The position numbers were made by a program, and so were the translations under genes. 64,000 nucleotides of DNA from Bog-473 sp963770645 (lineage in GTDB: Bacteria > Actinomycetota > Acidimicrobiia > Acidimicrobiales > RAAP-2): the NCBI GenBank assembly GCA_963770645.1, contig CAVYQL010000004.1, positions 186,001 through 250,000 on the forward strand. The letters run 5' to 3'. The notes under the pieces were generated by a model. That model did no database searches, was not told the DNA's origin, and saw nothing but the letters and a program-made list of their open reading frames with translations. Every line of letters begins with the position of its first letter. Within the stretch, counting starts at the first letter, position 1. Below are positions 26,351 to 35,436 of the stretch, piece after piece.

Positions 26351-27247
26351 TCAGCGGTAGGGCGTCATGTCGGCCCGGGGGTAGCGCGCCTGGGTATCGG
26401 CCAGAGTCTGCTCGTCCCAGTACGGATCGCCCGGCGCGGGGAACCCAAAGACCGAGCGCTCCCGAGGTGTCGCCCGCTCGATCAGTTCGCACCAGTTGGG
26501 TCCGAGTGCATTGGCGGGCCACGCAACTCTTCCGGTCCAGCGTCGCCCCCAAACGTCGTAGTGAGCGGACATGGTGAATCGGGCTGCGCGCTCGCCGATC
26601 ATGCGCGACCCACGATGCAGTATGTCGGGCCGGTAGGAGAACAGAGTTCCTGCCGGCCCCGTAACCGAAACCTCCTCCTCGGCGAATCTCCCAGCCGGGA
26701 GGTAGGTCTGGGCCAAGTCATTGCCCCCGTCGACGAGGGAGCTCGGCCAATAGGGAACGCTTTCCCCAACCGACAGCGGGACGACCTTGGTGGGTCCATC
26801 CTCCTCAGTGACGTCCGAAAGGAGGATCAAGCTTGTCATCTGTGTGGCCGGGTCGGAACTCTTCGGAACGACCAGTGTGTGGTTGCCGAAGTCGCGGTGG
26901 TGGCTCTGGTCGTAGTCCACGGCCCCGGCGTACTTGGCCCACAGCTCGGCTTCGTAAAGACGTAGGTCATCAGAGCCCAAGAAACGCTCGGCCAGGTCGA
27001 GGAGGTCGGGATGAAAGGCCAGGCGGTTCAGATCCCAAGATCGCCACGGTCCCGCGATGATGCCGGCGAACTGGCTCGTTGCCAACAAGGCGTGGGCCGC
27101 CGGGTCAGAGAAGTACTCCTGAGGCCTGGGGTAGTGCAACCACAGCATCTCTCGTGCCACAGCCAGTTCCTCGGTCCCGAGGAACCCCTCGAACACGAGA
27201 TAGCCCAGCTCTTGCAGCTCCGATAAGCATTGATCCGGCACCCTCAC
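26351..27247 (-). CDS. Phytanoyl-CoA dioxygenase (PhyH) family protein
   Basis: 298 residues from GTG 27247. Fe(II)/2-oxoglutarate double-stranded beta-helix enzyme: N-terminal LGYLVFEGFLGTEELAVAREML, the metal-binding His-x-Asp in SHHRDFGNH, and the distal His in DILHRGSRMIGERAARF with the Arg that binds 2-oxoglutarate. PhyH relatives hydroxylate lipids, amino acids or natural products; the substrate here is unknown. Isolated gene, 378 bp from the next minus-strand VOC gene. Confidence 0.85.
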   Translation of the reverse strand: MRVPDQCLSELQELGYLVFEGFLGTEELAVAREMLWLHYPRPQEYFSDPAAHALLATSQFAGIIAGPWRSWDLNRLAFHPDLLDLAERFLGSDDLRLYEAELWAKYAGAVDYDQSHHRDFGNHTLVVPKSSDPATQMTSLILLSDVTEEDGPTKVVPLSVGESVPYWPSSLVDGGNDLAQTYLPAGRFAEEEVSVTGPAGTLFSYRPDILHRGSRMIGERAARFTMSAHYDVWGRRWTGRVAWPANALGPNWCELIERATPRERSVFGFPAPGDPYWDEQTLADTQARYPRADMTPYR

Positions 27248-27391
27248 CGACCTCAGACGCTATCGGGGCGTCTTTGCGCCTCCCAAAGCCGAACAGACAC
27301 GGCACTCAACCGTTTTATTCCTTTGTTCGGCACAGACCGAAGGCGCCTCGGCCCAGCGGTATGGGGCGCGCGCCTCGAACTGGTGCCCCGC

Positions 27392-27772
27392 TCAGGACCC
27401 TCCCGGAACCTCCTGGACGGAACGAGACAGCAGACAGAACTCATTCCCTTCGGGATCGGCGAGCACGACCCAGGTGGAGTCCGATGTCTGGCCCACGTCG
27501 ACCCTTTGGGCGCCAAGGTCCAGCAAGCGGCGGAGCTCATCGCTCTGGGTGGATGCATCTGCGCGAAGGTCAAGATGGAGCCGGTTCTTCACCGCCTTTT
27601 TCTCGGGCACGCGTCCGATATCGATGGTTGGCCATGAACCGTTAGGAGGGCCTATGTCCGCCCCGGTGGAATCGAGATTGTGGATCTCCCAACCAAGGAC
27701 GGCACACCAGAACTCGGCCACTCGGCGGGGATCGACGGCATCAATAGAAATGGCAGCGATCCGGCTTGTCAT
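27392..27772 (-). CDS. VOC family protein (glyoxalase-like domain)
   Basis: 126 residues from ATG 27772 (ATG 27787 possible). One glyoxalase-like domain: IAAISIDAVDPRRVAEFWCAVLGWEI at the start, NRLHLDLRADASTQSDELRRLLDLGAQRV in the middle and WVVLADPEGNEFCLL at the end, the pattern of the actinobacterial Glyoxalase_6 group. Possible roles are drug binding or small-molecule isomerisation; not assignable. The conserved His and Glu positions are present. Confidence 0.85.
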   Translation of the reverse strand: MTSRIAAISIDAVDPRRVAEFWCAVLGWEIHNLDSTGADIGPPNGSWPTIDIGRVPEKKAVKNRLHLDLRADASTQSDELRRLLDLGAQRVDVGQTSDSTWVVLADPEGNEFCLLSRSVQEVPGGS

Positions 27773-27907
27773 GCCCAAGTCTTCCATCGATTAGTGGTCG
27801 ACGGACATCCCGCACCGAAGTGGCCGATATCGGTCGGACTGGGAAGTGTCGCAGTCCCGGCGTAAGGGGGGCATCCAGATCACCAAGGGCGGCGCTGCTT
27901 GGTGCCG

Positions 27908-28345
27908 TTAAGCGCCGTCAGTGTCGACAATCAGCACGTCGCAGTGGCTGCTGTGAGCAACAGTATTGGGCACGCTTCCTTTGACGAAGCGCTTCGCACC
28001 GCTCATGCCTCTGTTGCCGACTACGACGAGATCCGCAGAGACGTTCTCGGCGGTGCCAAGAAGCGCCTTCGCTGCATCCCCGCCTGGATTGTGGACCTTG
28101 AGAGAAACCCCCTCGGCTTTGGCGTCGGCGAGCAGTTGTGACCGGATCGCCTCAGCTTCTTCACGCATGGTGTTCACCTGATCCTGCCCCGCTCGCGAGT
28201 CAGCGAATCCGATAGGGACGGCTGGGTGCACCACATTGACGGCGTGCAGCTCAGCCCCCCACAACTTGGCCAAAGCCATAGCTTCCTTTACGGCGATCCC
28301 TGCTCGATCCGAACCGTCTGTACCTACCACGATGACCTTGTACAT
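27908..28345 (-). CDS. Universal stress protein (UspA family)
   Basis: 145 residues from ATG 28345. One Usp domain: MYKVIVVGTDGSDRAGIAVKEAM at the N-terminus and the ATP-binding signature VVVGNRGMSGAKRFVKGSVPNTVAHSSHCDVLIV at the C-terminus (G-x2-G-x9-G-S). ATP-binding Usp proteins accumulate in growth arrest. Single-domain form; monocistronic as far as visible. Confidence 0.93.
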   Translation of the reverse strand: MYKVIVVGTDGSDRAGIAVKEAMALAKLWGAELHAVNVVHPAVPIGFADSRAGQDQVNTMREEAEAIRSQLLADAKAEGVSLKVHNPGGDAAKALLGTAENVSADLVVVGNRGMSGAKRFVKGSVPNTVAHSSHCDVLIVDTDGA

Positions 28346-28595
28346 GGGCGACACCCCCAGTTTTCGTAGAGACACTCTGCCATTGCGAACACTAGGTGCA
28401 CCTGAGCAGATTTGTCTCGTGCCCGCGTGACGGTACGGCCTGAAGTGGTGCCAGCAGGACGGAGAGACGCCGTGTCCGGGGTCTCAGGCCATTAGATACA
28501 GGCGGACTGTTCCCGCAGGGAGCATCGTCGTTACATCGGAGCGACTGAGATCTCAACTGTCGCCCCGCAGCCCCGTATCCCGTTGTGCCCCAGGG

Positions 28596-28627
28596 TGGCA
28601 CCCGGCCCCGGCCAAAGGGGCATACCC
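28596..28627 (+). repeat. Dispersed intergenic repeat, copy
   Basis: Contains TGGCACCCGGCCCCGG, 15/16 identical to the copy at 30953, followed by AAAGGGGCATACCC resembling the other copies. It abuts the stop of the kinase gene at 28629. Confidence 0.35.
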
Positions 28628-28628
28628 G

Positions 28629-29165
28629 CTATCGGGCCCAGCCAACGACCTCAAGCACCTCTCGTGCGACCAAACCGATGCCTTTGGCGTCTGTTGCAAC
28701 TCGCAACACCTCCGCCGAATCGTGAGCATCTGCGTAGGCCGCAGCTCTGTCTGAACTCAGCATCTCGTCATCAAAGCCACTTCCGATCTCTCGACGCCTG
28801 AGACGCTCTTCTCGTGTGTTTCGAGTTGCCGACAGCCGGACGAAGCTGATGCGAGCTCCTACAACGGCTTCCGCAATCCAACGTTCACTCTGCGTCACCG
28901 AAGCCATCACGCCGCAGAGCACAAGGTGTCGAACGCCCAACTCCGAGAAGTTGGCCCACCACGCACTCAGGTTACGGCGAGAGATACCGATCAGAGCATC
29001 AACAGGCTCGGGCCGTGGCCAAACTCGATCAAGTTCATCGGTGTCGATTAGTGCATGCCGAGTCCCGAGATCCTGCAGGACACGACCAATCTCAAATGCA
29101 GTTGAGGTCTTTCCTGTGCCTGATGCGCCGCAGATCACCAGAACGTGGATATCCGACTCTGCCAC
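28629..29165 (-). CDS. P-loop kinase-like ATP-binding protein
   Basis: 178 residues from GTG 29165. Walker A GASGTGKTSTAFEIGR at the N-terminus, a DTDELD after the second strand, and a late basic segment RNTREERLRRREIGSGF resembling the lid of adenylylsulfate-kinase/shikimate-kinase-like enzymes. It probably phosphorylates a small molecule; the substrate is unknown. A 45-bp gap separates it from an upstream small minus-strand gene. Confidence 0.75.
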   Translation of the reverse strand: MAESDIHVLVICGASGTGKTSTAFEIGRVLQDLGTRHALIDTDELDRVWPRPEPVDALIGISRRNLSAWWANFSELGVRHLVLCGVMASVTQSERWIAEAVVGARISFVRLSATRNTREERLRRREIGSGFDDEMLSSDRAAAYADAHDSAEVLRVATDAKGIGLVAREVLEVVGWAR

Positions 29166-29210
29166 CTCGATACTTTGCCGCGGATTTCGTCTGAAGTCCG
29201 GCGTACGCGG

Positions 29211-29480
29211 TCACCCTGAGACTCTGCGCTTGCTCTTCCGACCGACGTAGGGATCTACGCCGGACATCACCTTGTAGTGCCTTCGACAGGCGCACATCAT
29301 GAGGATCGAGAGGGATGAGTCGGGCTGGTGTATGGCGAATTCCGGAGCGAAACGGGAGACCACGTTCTTGTAGCGCACTCGGTGGCCATGTATGCCACAA
29401 ATGAGCCTGAGTCGGTTCGCTCGTGCTCGCCACACTACGACGTGTGATGGCTTTGCAACCCCGAGAGCATCCCAATCCAT
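29211..29480 (-). CDS. Small hypothetical protein
   Basis: 89 residues from ATG 29480. No family recognised. It has a coherent composition (MDWDALGVAKPSHVVVWRARANRLRL, paired Cys in MMCACRRHYK, basic tail) and reads in the same direction as the kinase downstream. Coding status is uncertain. Confidence 0.4.
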   Translation of the reverse strand: MDWDALGVAKPSHVVVWRARANRLRLICGIHGHRVRYKNVVSRFAPEFAIHQPDSSLSILMMCACRRHYKVMSGVDPYVGRKSKRRVSG

Positions 29481-29517
29481 CGCTCTGAAACGCTACTCAG
29501 CTGATGGCCCCATAGGC

Positions 29518-29555
29518 GCCGAACAGTCCCACCGTCCCGGCGTACTGAGCCACCC
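29518..29555 (+). repeat. Dispersed intergenic repeat, copy
   Basis: A 38-base stretch starting GCCGAACAGTCCCACCG and ending GAGCCACCC; it matches 55617-55654 at 32 of 38 positions. Shared core CCCGGCGTACTGGGCTACCC also appears, degenerated, at 27851, 28596, 30953, 32784 and, inverted, 25148. Confidence 0.45.
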
Positions 29556-29652
29556 TCCGGTGCAGGCTGCTGCAGCTTCGCCCCGAGTGTTCTCAGTGCC
29601 CCGGCTCCCGTCGATCTAGGGTCCTCTGTCGATCGCGATCAGGAGGAACCAA

Positions 29653-30165
29653 ATGGACCGCGAGCAACTCAGGGCGACTCAGGCACCTCTGAAAGCTCAG
29701 TACCGGGAAGACCCAGCGCGAGCGTTCATCACACTTCACGCCGACGGAAAACTCGGAGATGAGGAGGTCTCATGCTCCGTAGCAACCGGGCAGGCGATGG
29801 TGGAGGCAGGACTGCATCCTGCGAGCGGCGGCGACGGCAGTCTCGCTTGCTCCGGCGACATGCTCCTTCAGGCCCTGGTGGCCTGTGCCGGGGTGACGCT
29901 GCGTTCTGTCGCGATCAACCGGGGACTCATCGTCGAAGGGAGCGTCCGGGCGGAGGGCGACCTTGACTTCCGGGGAACCCTTGGCGTCGAACGGGACGCC
30001 TCGGTTGGCTTCACTGCCATTCGCCTCCATTTCGACCTCACGACCTCGGCCACTCCCGAGGAAGTCGCCGATTTGGTTTCCACGACCGAGCGCTACTGCG
30101 TCGTCCTGCAGACGCTGGCTGGCACTCCGAGAATCACGGTTGGCTTGGAAGCCGGTTCTGATTGA
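29653..30165 (+). CDS. OsmC family protein
   Basis: 170 residues, ATG preceded by AGGAGGA at ideal spacing. The two conserved redox Cys of the OsmC/Ohr superfamily are present: C78 in LLQALVACAGVTL and C149 in TTERYCVVLQTL. OsmC proteins reduce organic hydroperoxides through these Cys. It lacks the features that would separate Ohr from OsmC subgroups clearly. Followed by a convergent AhpD-like gene, making a small oxidative-stress pair. Confidence 0.85.
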   Translation: MDREQLRATQAPLKAQYREDPARAFITLHADGKLGDEEVSCSVATGQAMVEAGLHPASGGDGSLACSGDMLLQALVACAGVTLRSVAINRGLIVEGSVRAEGDLDFRGTLGVERDASVGFTAIRLHFDLTTSATPEEVADLVSTTERYCVVLQTLAGTPRITVGLEAGSD

Positions 30166-30237
30166 GAACGGTCCTCCCGTATCCAGCCGGCTCAGACATC
30201 CGGCCCATACCAAGCGAAGTGGGGCACCCAAGATCAC

Positions 30238-30828
30238 TCATGTCAGAGTGGAGCGTCCGAATCCGATTGCATCCACGACTGCTTTCGGAGCAGCCGCCTG
30301 AAGAGCAAGGTCAGGACCGATGCCGAGGGCATCGTTGACAGTGGAGAAGGCAAGCCTCAAGGCCACAAAGGCCGTCACCGCGAAGATTTGGGAGTCACTG
30401 AATCCAACAGAGCGGAGGCTTCCAACGTCCTGAGCCGTGGTGCGGTTGGGATCGCTCGCTACCTTGCGTGCCCATGATGCCAACGCGCGCTCGCTGTCAC
30501 TTAAGGACTCGTCGCTTCCGCGGATAACGGCGGCCGCAAATTCAGGATCAGAGACCCCTGCCAACTTTGAGCCCCACGCAAGGGAGCAGTACGAATCACC
30601 CAGGGTCGATGCACAGGCGGCGACGAGGATGGCCCGCTGGCGGAAGCTCAGGTTCTGATCGGCGATAGATTGACCCATCAAGTCGAAGAGATTCGTCACC
30701 AACGCCGCGTTGTGGGACCACAACTTCGACACGTTCATCACGTAGCCATCCTCGGCGATGTCCTCGTCAAAGAGCGCTTGGGCCTCCGAAGTGATTGAAG
30801 GAAGCTCCAGAAAGCCGATGTTGCTCAT
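30238..30828 (-). CDS. Carboxymuconolactone decarboxylase/AhpD-like protein
   Basis: 196 residues from ATG 30828 with SD GGAGGAG. All-helical AhpD-like fold: SFRQRAILVAACASTLGDSYCSLAWGSKLAG, then SDPNRTTAQDVGSLRSVGFSDSQIFAVTAFVALRLAF, the usual CMD C-terminal pattern. The AhpD CxxC is reduced to a single Cys (GDSYCSLAWG), so a disulfide reductase role is unlikely unless another Cys helps. It resembles uncharacterised peroxidase-related proteins. Confidence 0.8.
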   Translation of the reverse strand: MSNIGFLELPSITSEAQALFDEDIAEDGYVMNVSKLWSHNAALVTNLFDLMGQSIADQNLSFRQRAILVAACASTLGDSYCSLAWGSKLAGVSDPEFAAAVIRGSDESLSDSERALASWARKVASDPNRTTAQDVGSLRSVGFSDSQIFAVTAFVALRLAFSTVNDALGIGPDLALQAAAPKAVVDAIGFGRSTLT

Positions 30829-31003
30829 TGCCACTCCTCCTCTGGTGCGCGGGCTTCTCCCCGACTCACGGCGAGACGATGCGCGCACTGACTGTATTGC
30901 CCGATCCCGACTCTGGCGTCGCAGGCAATGAGTAGCCCGAAGTGCCTCTGGCTGGCACCCGGTCCCGGCGAACGGCGACAGTTTCTAGTCGAGTCGTGTT
31001 CTA

Positions 31004-31021
31004 AAAGAACGTGAGTTCTTT
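31004..31021. other. Perfect 7-bp hairpin with GTGA tetraloop
   Basis: AAAGAAC-GTGA-GTTCTTT. GTGA is a GNRA-type loop. It lies in the 235-bp divergent spacer between the AhpD-like gene and the broken serine hydrolase, 43 bp upstream of the latter. Its role (terminator, operator or mRNA leader) is undecided. Confidence 0.4.
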
Positions 31022-31063
31022 CGCTCGTGCTCGCCAGAGTCAGCGCTTGCGCATAACGACGAG

Positions 31064-32042
31064 TTGGCTCGCAGTGATCCCGAGCTGCTCGCTCGGGTGG
31101 GCGAGTTCGCTACCGGACGTAAGAGTCGTCTCGCTGCCGCTTTGATCGATCTCGCTGCCCAACCATCTTCACGTTTCGCCTTCGTTGGTCATTCGCCAGA
31201 TCTCCCTTTCGAGATCGGCTCCATCACCAAGGCACTGACTGGCATGTTGCTCGCCGACTGCGTCGAAGCGGATCTGGTCTCGCTGGATTCCGAGGTAGGC
31301 CAGATCGCCACCGTCGAGGCAAGGAGTGAGCTTGCGTCGGTTTCTTTGCTCGAGTTGGCCACCCATACCTCGGGGTTGCCTCGCATGCCTCGTGGGATCG
31401 AAACCCGCTTGCGTGCTCTGCCCTATGCCGGCATGGGTCTGAATCCTTATTTCGTACTGCCCCGAGGACCGTAGTGAAGCAGGCAGCAGGCCAAGTGCTT
31501 CGTGAACGGGGTTCCAGCAACTACTCCAACCTCGGGGGTGCCCTACTCGGGCAACTGCTCGCGATAGCGGCCAAGACTGACTTCGCCTCCTTGTTGTCAA
31601 CCAGGATCTTCCAGCCATTGGGTATGACCGACACAGCTGTGTCAACCCGAAGTGACTGTGCCCCATGGGCCGATCGAGGCGGGGTCTTCCCCGGCAGCCA
31701 TGGATCATGGGTGGATACGCGCCGGTGGGTGGCGTCTACAGCACAATCGATGACTTGTCGCGGTTGGCGTCCGCACTGTTGAACCGCTCGGCGCCTGGGG
31801 CGAAATCGATGGTCCCGATCGATGGGATCAATATCGATGCCCCCAATCGCCGATCGGGACTGTTCTGGAACATCAACGAGTCAGCCGAGCCAAATGGCGT
31901 GGTCTGGCACAACGGTGGGACTGGGGGCTACTCCTCCCTCTTTGGTCTGATGCCGAACGCTCGACGATCCGTCGTCGTTTTGGAGAGCGTGGCGAGTCGC
32001 CATGTACGTCTCGGACGGATCGCAGCACAGCTGTACCAGTGA
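31064..32042 (+). pseudogene. Serine hydrolase (beta-lactamase class C fold), broken by two frameshifts
   Basis: Three consecutive frames together make one penicillin-binding/esterase-type serine hydrolase: SxxK as SITK in FEIGSITKALTGMLLADCV, the YxN element as YSN in GSSNYSNLGGALLG, and the KTG-equivalent HNGGTGG in VVWHNGGTGGYSSL. Frames change near 31450-31474 and near 31680-31710. The catalytic residues all survive, so the breaks are recent or are sequence errors. The overlap of the stop with a following methyltransferase start (GTGA at 32039-32042) suggests a former operon. Confidence 0.75.
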
Positions 32043-32776
32043 GGCCGGGCCCATTGAGCAGTCCTTCTGGATTGGGGACGCAACCGCGACAAACTGAGAG
32101 GGTGGAGGACAGCAACCCCTTCCCGCTCGGTTTCTTTGACCGGGCCGACCCGTCCCGCGATTCGGTGTTCTACTCGTGGCCTCGCCTGGTCACCCACCTC
32201 GACGACCATGCCATCGCCGCGGTTGGTGCCCTATATGCCGAACTGGGGATCTCCGGCGACGTGCTCGATCTGATGAGTTCGTGGGTCTCGCACTTCCGCA
32301 CCCCGCCCGCGCGCCTAACCGCTCTAGGGATGAACTCCGACGAGCTCGACGCGAACCCCTCGGCACGGGTCTGCGTCGTCCACGACCTCAACGCCGAGCC
32401 CCGGTTGCCATTCCCCGACGAGTCCTTCGACGCCGTGGTGTGCTGCGTTTCCGTCGACTACCTCACCAGACCCGTAGAAGTGTTTATTGACGTGGCTCGC
32501 GTATTGCGCCCAGGAGGTCCGTTCGTCTGTGCGTTCTCTAATCGATGCTTTCCGAGCAAGGCTATTCGCGGCTGGCTGTACGCCGACGACGAGCAGCGAT
32601 GTGAGATCGTCGAACAGTACTTCCGTCTCGCCGGACGCTGGAGTGAGCCTCACAGCGAACGACGTACCCCCGAATCGCACCCAGGCGACCCTTTGCTAGC
32701 AGTGTGGGCACACCGAGCGGGACTTGCCGCAACGGGCGAACCGAGGTCACCTGCCGAAATCGATGCCGATCGATAA
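32039..32776 (+). CDS. SAM-dependent methyltransferase (class I fold)
   Basis: 245 residues from GTG 32039; GTG 32102 (giving 224 residues) is as likely. Late Rossmann motifs are clear: FPDESFDAVVCCVSVDYLTRPVEVFIDVARVLRPGGPFVCAFSNRCFPSKAIRGW, as in small-molecule and UbiE-like methyltransferases. Motif I is atypical: GDVLDLMSSW lacks the GxGxG loop, so SAM binding needs checking. Substrate unknown. Confidence 0.75.
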   Translation: MRPGPLSSPSGLGTQPRQTERVEDSNPFPLGFFDRADPSRDSVFYSWPRLVTHLDDHAIAAVGALYAELGISGDVLDLMSSWVSHFRTPPARLTALGMNSDELDANPSARVCVVHDLNAEPRLPFPDESFDAVVCCVSVDYLTRPVEVFIDVARVLRPGGPFVCAFSNRCFPSKAIRGWLYADDEQRCEIVEQYFRLAGRWSEPHSERRTPESHPGDPLLAVWAHRAGLAATGEPRSPAEIDADR

Positions 32777-32783
32777 AGCAGCG

Positions 32784-32809
32784 CGGTGCCGGCGAACTGG
32801 GCTATCCCC
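32784..32809 (+). repeat. Dispersed intergenic repeat, copy
   Basis: Contains GGTGCCGGCGAACTGGGC followed by TATCCCC, close to the shared core CCCGGCGTACTGGGCTACCC. It begins 8 bp after the methyltransferase stop. Confidence 0.4.
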
Positions 32810-32829
32810 CCCCCGCGTGTCCGATTGCT

Positions 32830-33858
32830 CTACCGGTCATTCAATGCGTTGAGGAACCTGTCGTGGTCAGCAGCAAGGGTGTCACGAGCACGACGCGCCT
32901 GATAGTGGGGATCTTGGGCTTCCAGTGAGTGCTCGCAGCGGGCCGTGTAGGCCAACGTGTACAGCGCTGAACCCATCGCCGCGGTCCGCCATTTCCTACC
33001 CCGGGATCCGCCCGCAGCCCCGACATACGCCTCGAGGTAACAGTTGATCTCGTCAGAGTCCGGTGCCGGTGGGTCGTTCCGCTCACCGTTGGAGCGCCAC
33101 GTTGCGGCAGCGATGCCCACACCTTTGCTCTCTCGAAAAGCTCCGAGGCTGTCCCAGTCGTAGCTGGCGACGAGGCGATGGTCGACGATGCGGATGTTTC
33201 GGGCGGACCAGTCACCGTGGAGCATCTGCGGGGGCGTGTCGTCTTGGTCCTGGGCATCGAGGGCTGCGGTCGCCAGCTCATCGATCCAAGCTGCCTCCTC
33301 GGCCTTCAAGGTGAAGTCGAAGAGAGGGTTGTGAGGGATCGGGTAGAGATATCCGCTCGGTCGGTCCATTGCATGTGTGTTTACCCATGGCCTGGCGTCT
33401 TCATCACGAAGTATCGAGGTCGCCTGCGCCAAGCTGCCGGCCGAGTCCTCCATTTCGTCCATGTCCAAGAGTCGCATGCCGGGGTCGGGAAGGAAGAAGT
33501 CGATACTCGCGGCCACGTCCTCGAACTGCAATGGCGGAAGCACTGGAACCGGGCAGGCGAATCCAGCGCCCGATAGTCGTTGCTGAGCCGCCGAGACTGC
33601 CTCGAGAGCATCGAGCCTCCACCGAGGTTGGTAGGCCTTCATGACCACCTCTCGGCCGTCGGCGAGCTCGATGCCGGCAACACACCCGGCCGACGCGCCG
33701 AAAAACAGGCCCCGAGTTGGCGGAGATCGCAGAGTTGCGACGCAGGCACGCTCGTACCAGCTCGCGACTCCTTCGGCGTCAATCGCCCCAAACGTCGCCA
33801 CCATGGTGGACGAGTCCCCCCAGCGTTGATGATGAGCTTCAATCAGATCCAGCATCAT
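32830..33858 (-). CDS. Aminoglycoside-phosphotransferase-like kinase (APH family)
   Basis: 342 residues from ATG 33858. Kinase motifs: MLHGDWSARNIRIVDHRLVASYDWDSLG, with catalytic HGDxxxxN and the DWD metal site. The N-lobe has VAGIELADGREVVMKAYQPRWR, with the ATP-binding Lys. The APH family includes antibiotic kinases and metabolic kinases (choline, homoserine, fructosamine); sequence alone does not say which. Follows a DUF2510 gene by 22 bp on the same strand. Confidence 0.8.
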   Translation of the reverse strand: MMLDLIEAHHQRWGDSSTMVATFGAIDAEGVASWYERACVATLRSPPTRGLFFGASAGCVAGIELADGREVVMKAYQPRWRLDALEAVSAAQQRLSGAGFACPVPVLPPLQFEDVAASIDFFLPDPGMRLLDMDEMEDSAGSLAQATSILRDEDARPWVNTHAMDRPSGYLYPIPHNPLFDFTLKAEEAAWIDELATAALDAQDQDDTPPQMLHGDWSARNIRIVDHRLVASYDWDSLGAFRESKGVGIAAATWRSNGERNDPPAPDSDEINCYLEAYVGAAGGSRGRKWRTAAMGSALYTLAYTARCEHSLEAQDPHYQARRARDTLAADHDRFLNALNDR

Positions 33859-33880
33859 TGGAGCCGCCACGAAAGGGACG

Positions 33881-34207
33881 TTATGGCCTATTGGCGTATC
33901 CGCCCGAGGTGTCAATCACGACGCCCTCAAGCCGGCGTTGATGTGGAACGGTCCAGCCGCCCCTTCGCTCCCGGACCGAGCAGTTGAACCAGGCGAGCGG
34001 GTAGAACACAGCGGGGTTACGCAGGATCTTGCCGTTCCAGACCCGCCGCCATCCATAGAGCCTGAACGCTCCGCCCGCATGGCCATCGCCGCGCACTTGA
34101 CGGGATCCATTCCATCGTCGCCCGTCCCAGAAGTTCCAACGGCCAGGTCCAGTGGGGTCCTTGTGCCAACCTTTCGTAGGCTTATCCACGTAAATCAGTG
34201 TTCCCAC
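33881..34207 (-). CDS. DUF2510-domain protein, probably truncated
   Basis: 108 residues from GTG 34207. The N-terminal segment GWHKDPTGPGRWNFWDGRRWNG is the short DUF2510 motif common at the N-termini of actinobacterial membrane proteins. What follows has no clear membrane segment and is Arg-rich, suggesting that the remainder of a longer protein is lost or out of frame. Confidence 0.5.
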   Translation of the reverse strand: MGTLIYVDKPTKGWHKDPTGPGRWNFWDGRRWNGSRQVRGDGHAGGAFRLYGWRRVWNGKILRNPAVFYPLAWFNCSVRERRGGWTVPHQRRLEGVVIDTSGGYANRP

Positions 34208-34246
34208 GGACTCGGCGGACTGGGAGACCCTGTATTCAAGTTGCTC

Positions 34247-34957
34247 CTACGTAGGGGTCATACCGATATAGACGCCTCTGCCGGGTCGGAGCAGGCTGGG
34301 CAGTCGTTCAAATGTGAGCCCGGCTTCCTGGTAGGCGGCGGCGAACTCTTCGGGATCCGAGAGTCGCATGACGTGGTCCTCATCAATGCTGGTGATCCCC
34401 TCATGCGTTGCCTCGATGTATCTCGTCGTGAAGCGAGATCGCACGCCATCTGCATCAGATCTCGTAACTCGAGCCAGCGCGAACTCATCGGTTTGACAGC
34501 TGTCGGCGCTTACCGTGGGCCCCCACCATTCGTCCGGCTCGACCCATCCCTCTAGAGCAAGAACGCCTCCCGGCCCGAGGTGAGCTGACATCGTCAAAAT
34601 CGCCTGTCGCAGGTCAGATTCCTCAGTCATATATCCGATCCCGCTGAATACGCTCACAATGGCATCAAATCGTCTTTCAATGCTGAACGAGCGCATGTCA
34701 GCTACGACTAGGGGAATCTCGGGGTACCGCTCGCGAGCTATTGCGAGCATGTCCTGGCTTGCATCCAGACCCATGACCTCGAACGATTCAGAGAAGCGAG
34801 GGAAGTTGGCTCCGGTGCCGCAGGCGACGTCCAGCAACGTATGAGCCTCTGGATTGCGTAGTTGGATCTCTCTAATGAGGGAGTCGGCTTCAGAGACTAG
34901 ATCGCGCCCTCTCGCCCCGTGGATCGCATCGTAAAAGCGCGCCGCCTCCCGGTACAT
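34247..34957 (-). CDS. SAM methyltransferase resembling DesVI/TylM1 sugar N-methyltransferases
   Basis: 236 residues from ATG 34957 (ATG 34996 also possible). Motif I LLDVACGTGANFPRF, FDAIVSVFSGIGYM, LGPGGVLALEGWVEPDEWWG and the ending GRGVYIGMTP parallel the dTDP-3-amino-deoxyhexose N,N-dimethyltransferases of macrolide pathways, including the N-terminal MYREAARFYDAIHGARGRD. No sugar-nucleotide or polyketide genes are nearby, so a sugar substrate is only inferred. Confidence 0.75.
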   Translation of the reverse strand: MYREAARFYDAIHGARGRDLVSEADSLIREIQLRNPEAHTLLDVACGTGANFPRFSESFEVMGLDASQDMLAIARERYPEIPLVVADMRSFSIERRFDAIVSVFSGIGYMTEESDLRQAILTMSAHLGPGGVLALEGWVEPDEWWGPTVSADSCQTDEFALARVTRSDADGVRSRFTTRYIEATHEGITSIDEDHVMRLSDPEEFAAAYQEAGLTFERLPSLLRPGRGVYIGMTPT

Positions 34958-35106
34958 CTGGCAATGATTCCACTTCGGAGGGTGAGCACGAGACATGAGG
35001 TCAGCCGCTCACGAACTCTCGAGCGGTTCCGACCTATTCGAGGAACTCGGCCAACTGGAGTGAGTCGCATCCGTCTCAAACTCGGCGTTTTGGGACACTC
35101 TGCCTA

Positions 35107-35349
35107 CTAGCTCAGAACGTCGTCCAACTCGACGACCAAGCTCTGTGCTGCCACCCTCTCGCCTTCTGTTGCGGTGCCAGATTTAAGAAGCCGTTGAAGA
35201 GTGAACCGGACTCTCATCAGCATTTCCGTGGCCGTGGAGCCGCCTGTGATGGCGTCTTCAAGCTCCCGGCTCCAATCCAACTCGCCTTGCTCGAAGAGCT
35301 GCTTTGCGATTGTCCGTGCCGATGCGTAGTTGTCGGGATGGGATGGCAT
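35107..35349 (-). CDS. Small hypothetical helical protein
   Basis: 80 residues from ATG 35349, entirely helix-prone and acidic (ARTIAKQLFEQGELDWSRELEDAITGG, MRVRFTLQRLLKSG, VAAQSLVVELDDVLS). No family recognised. Short monomeric proteins of this shape are often antitoxin-like or regulatory, but nothing here shows that. Confidence 0.5.
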   Translation of the reverse strand: MPSHPDNYASARTIAKQLFEQGELDWSRELEDAITGGSTATEMLMRVRFTLQRLLKSGTATEGERVAAQSLVVELDDVLS

Positions 35350-35436
35350 TTCCGGTCAAGCCTATGGCTGGATAACGCCCCGGACCGGCAGCGAACTGAG
35401 GCGGGTACACCCCATACGGAGGTTCGTCGAGTTGGC

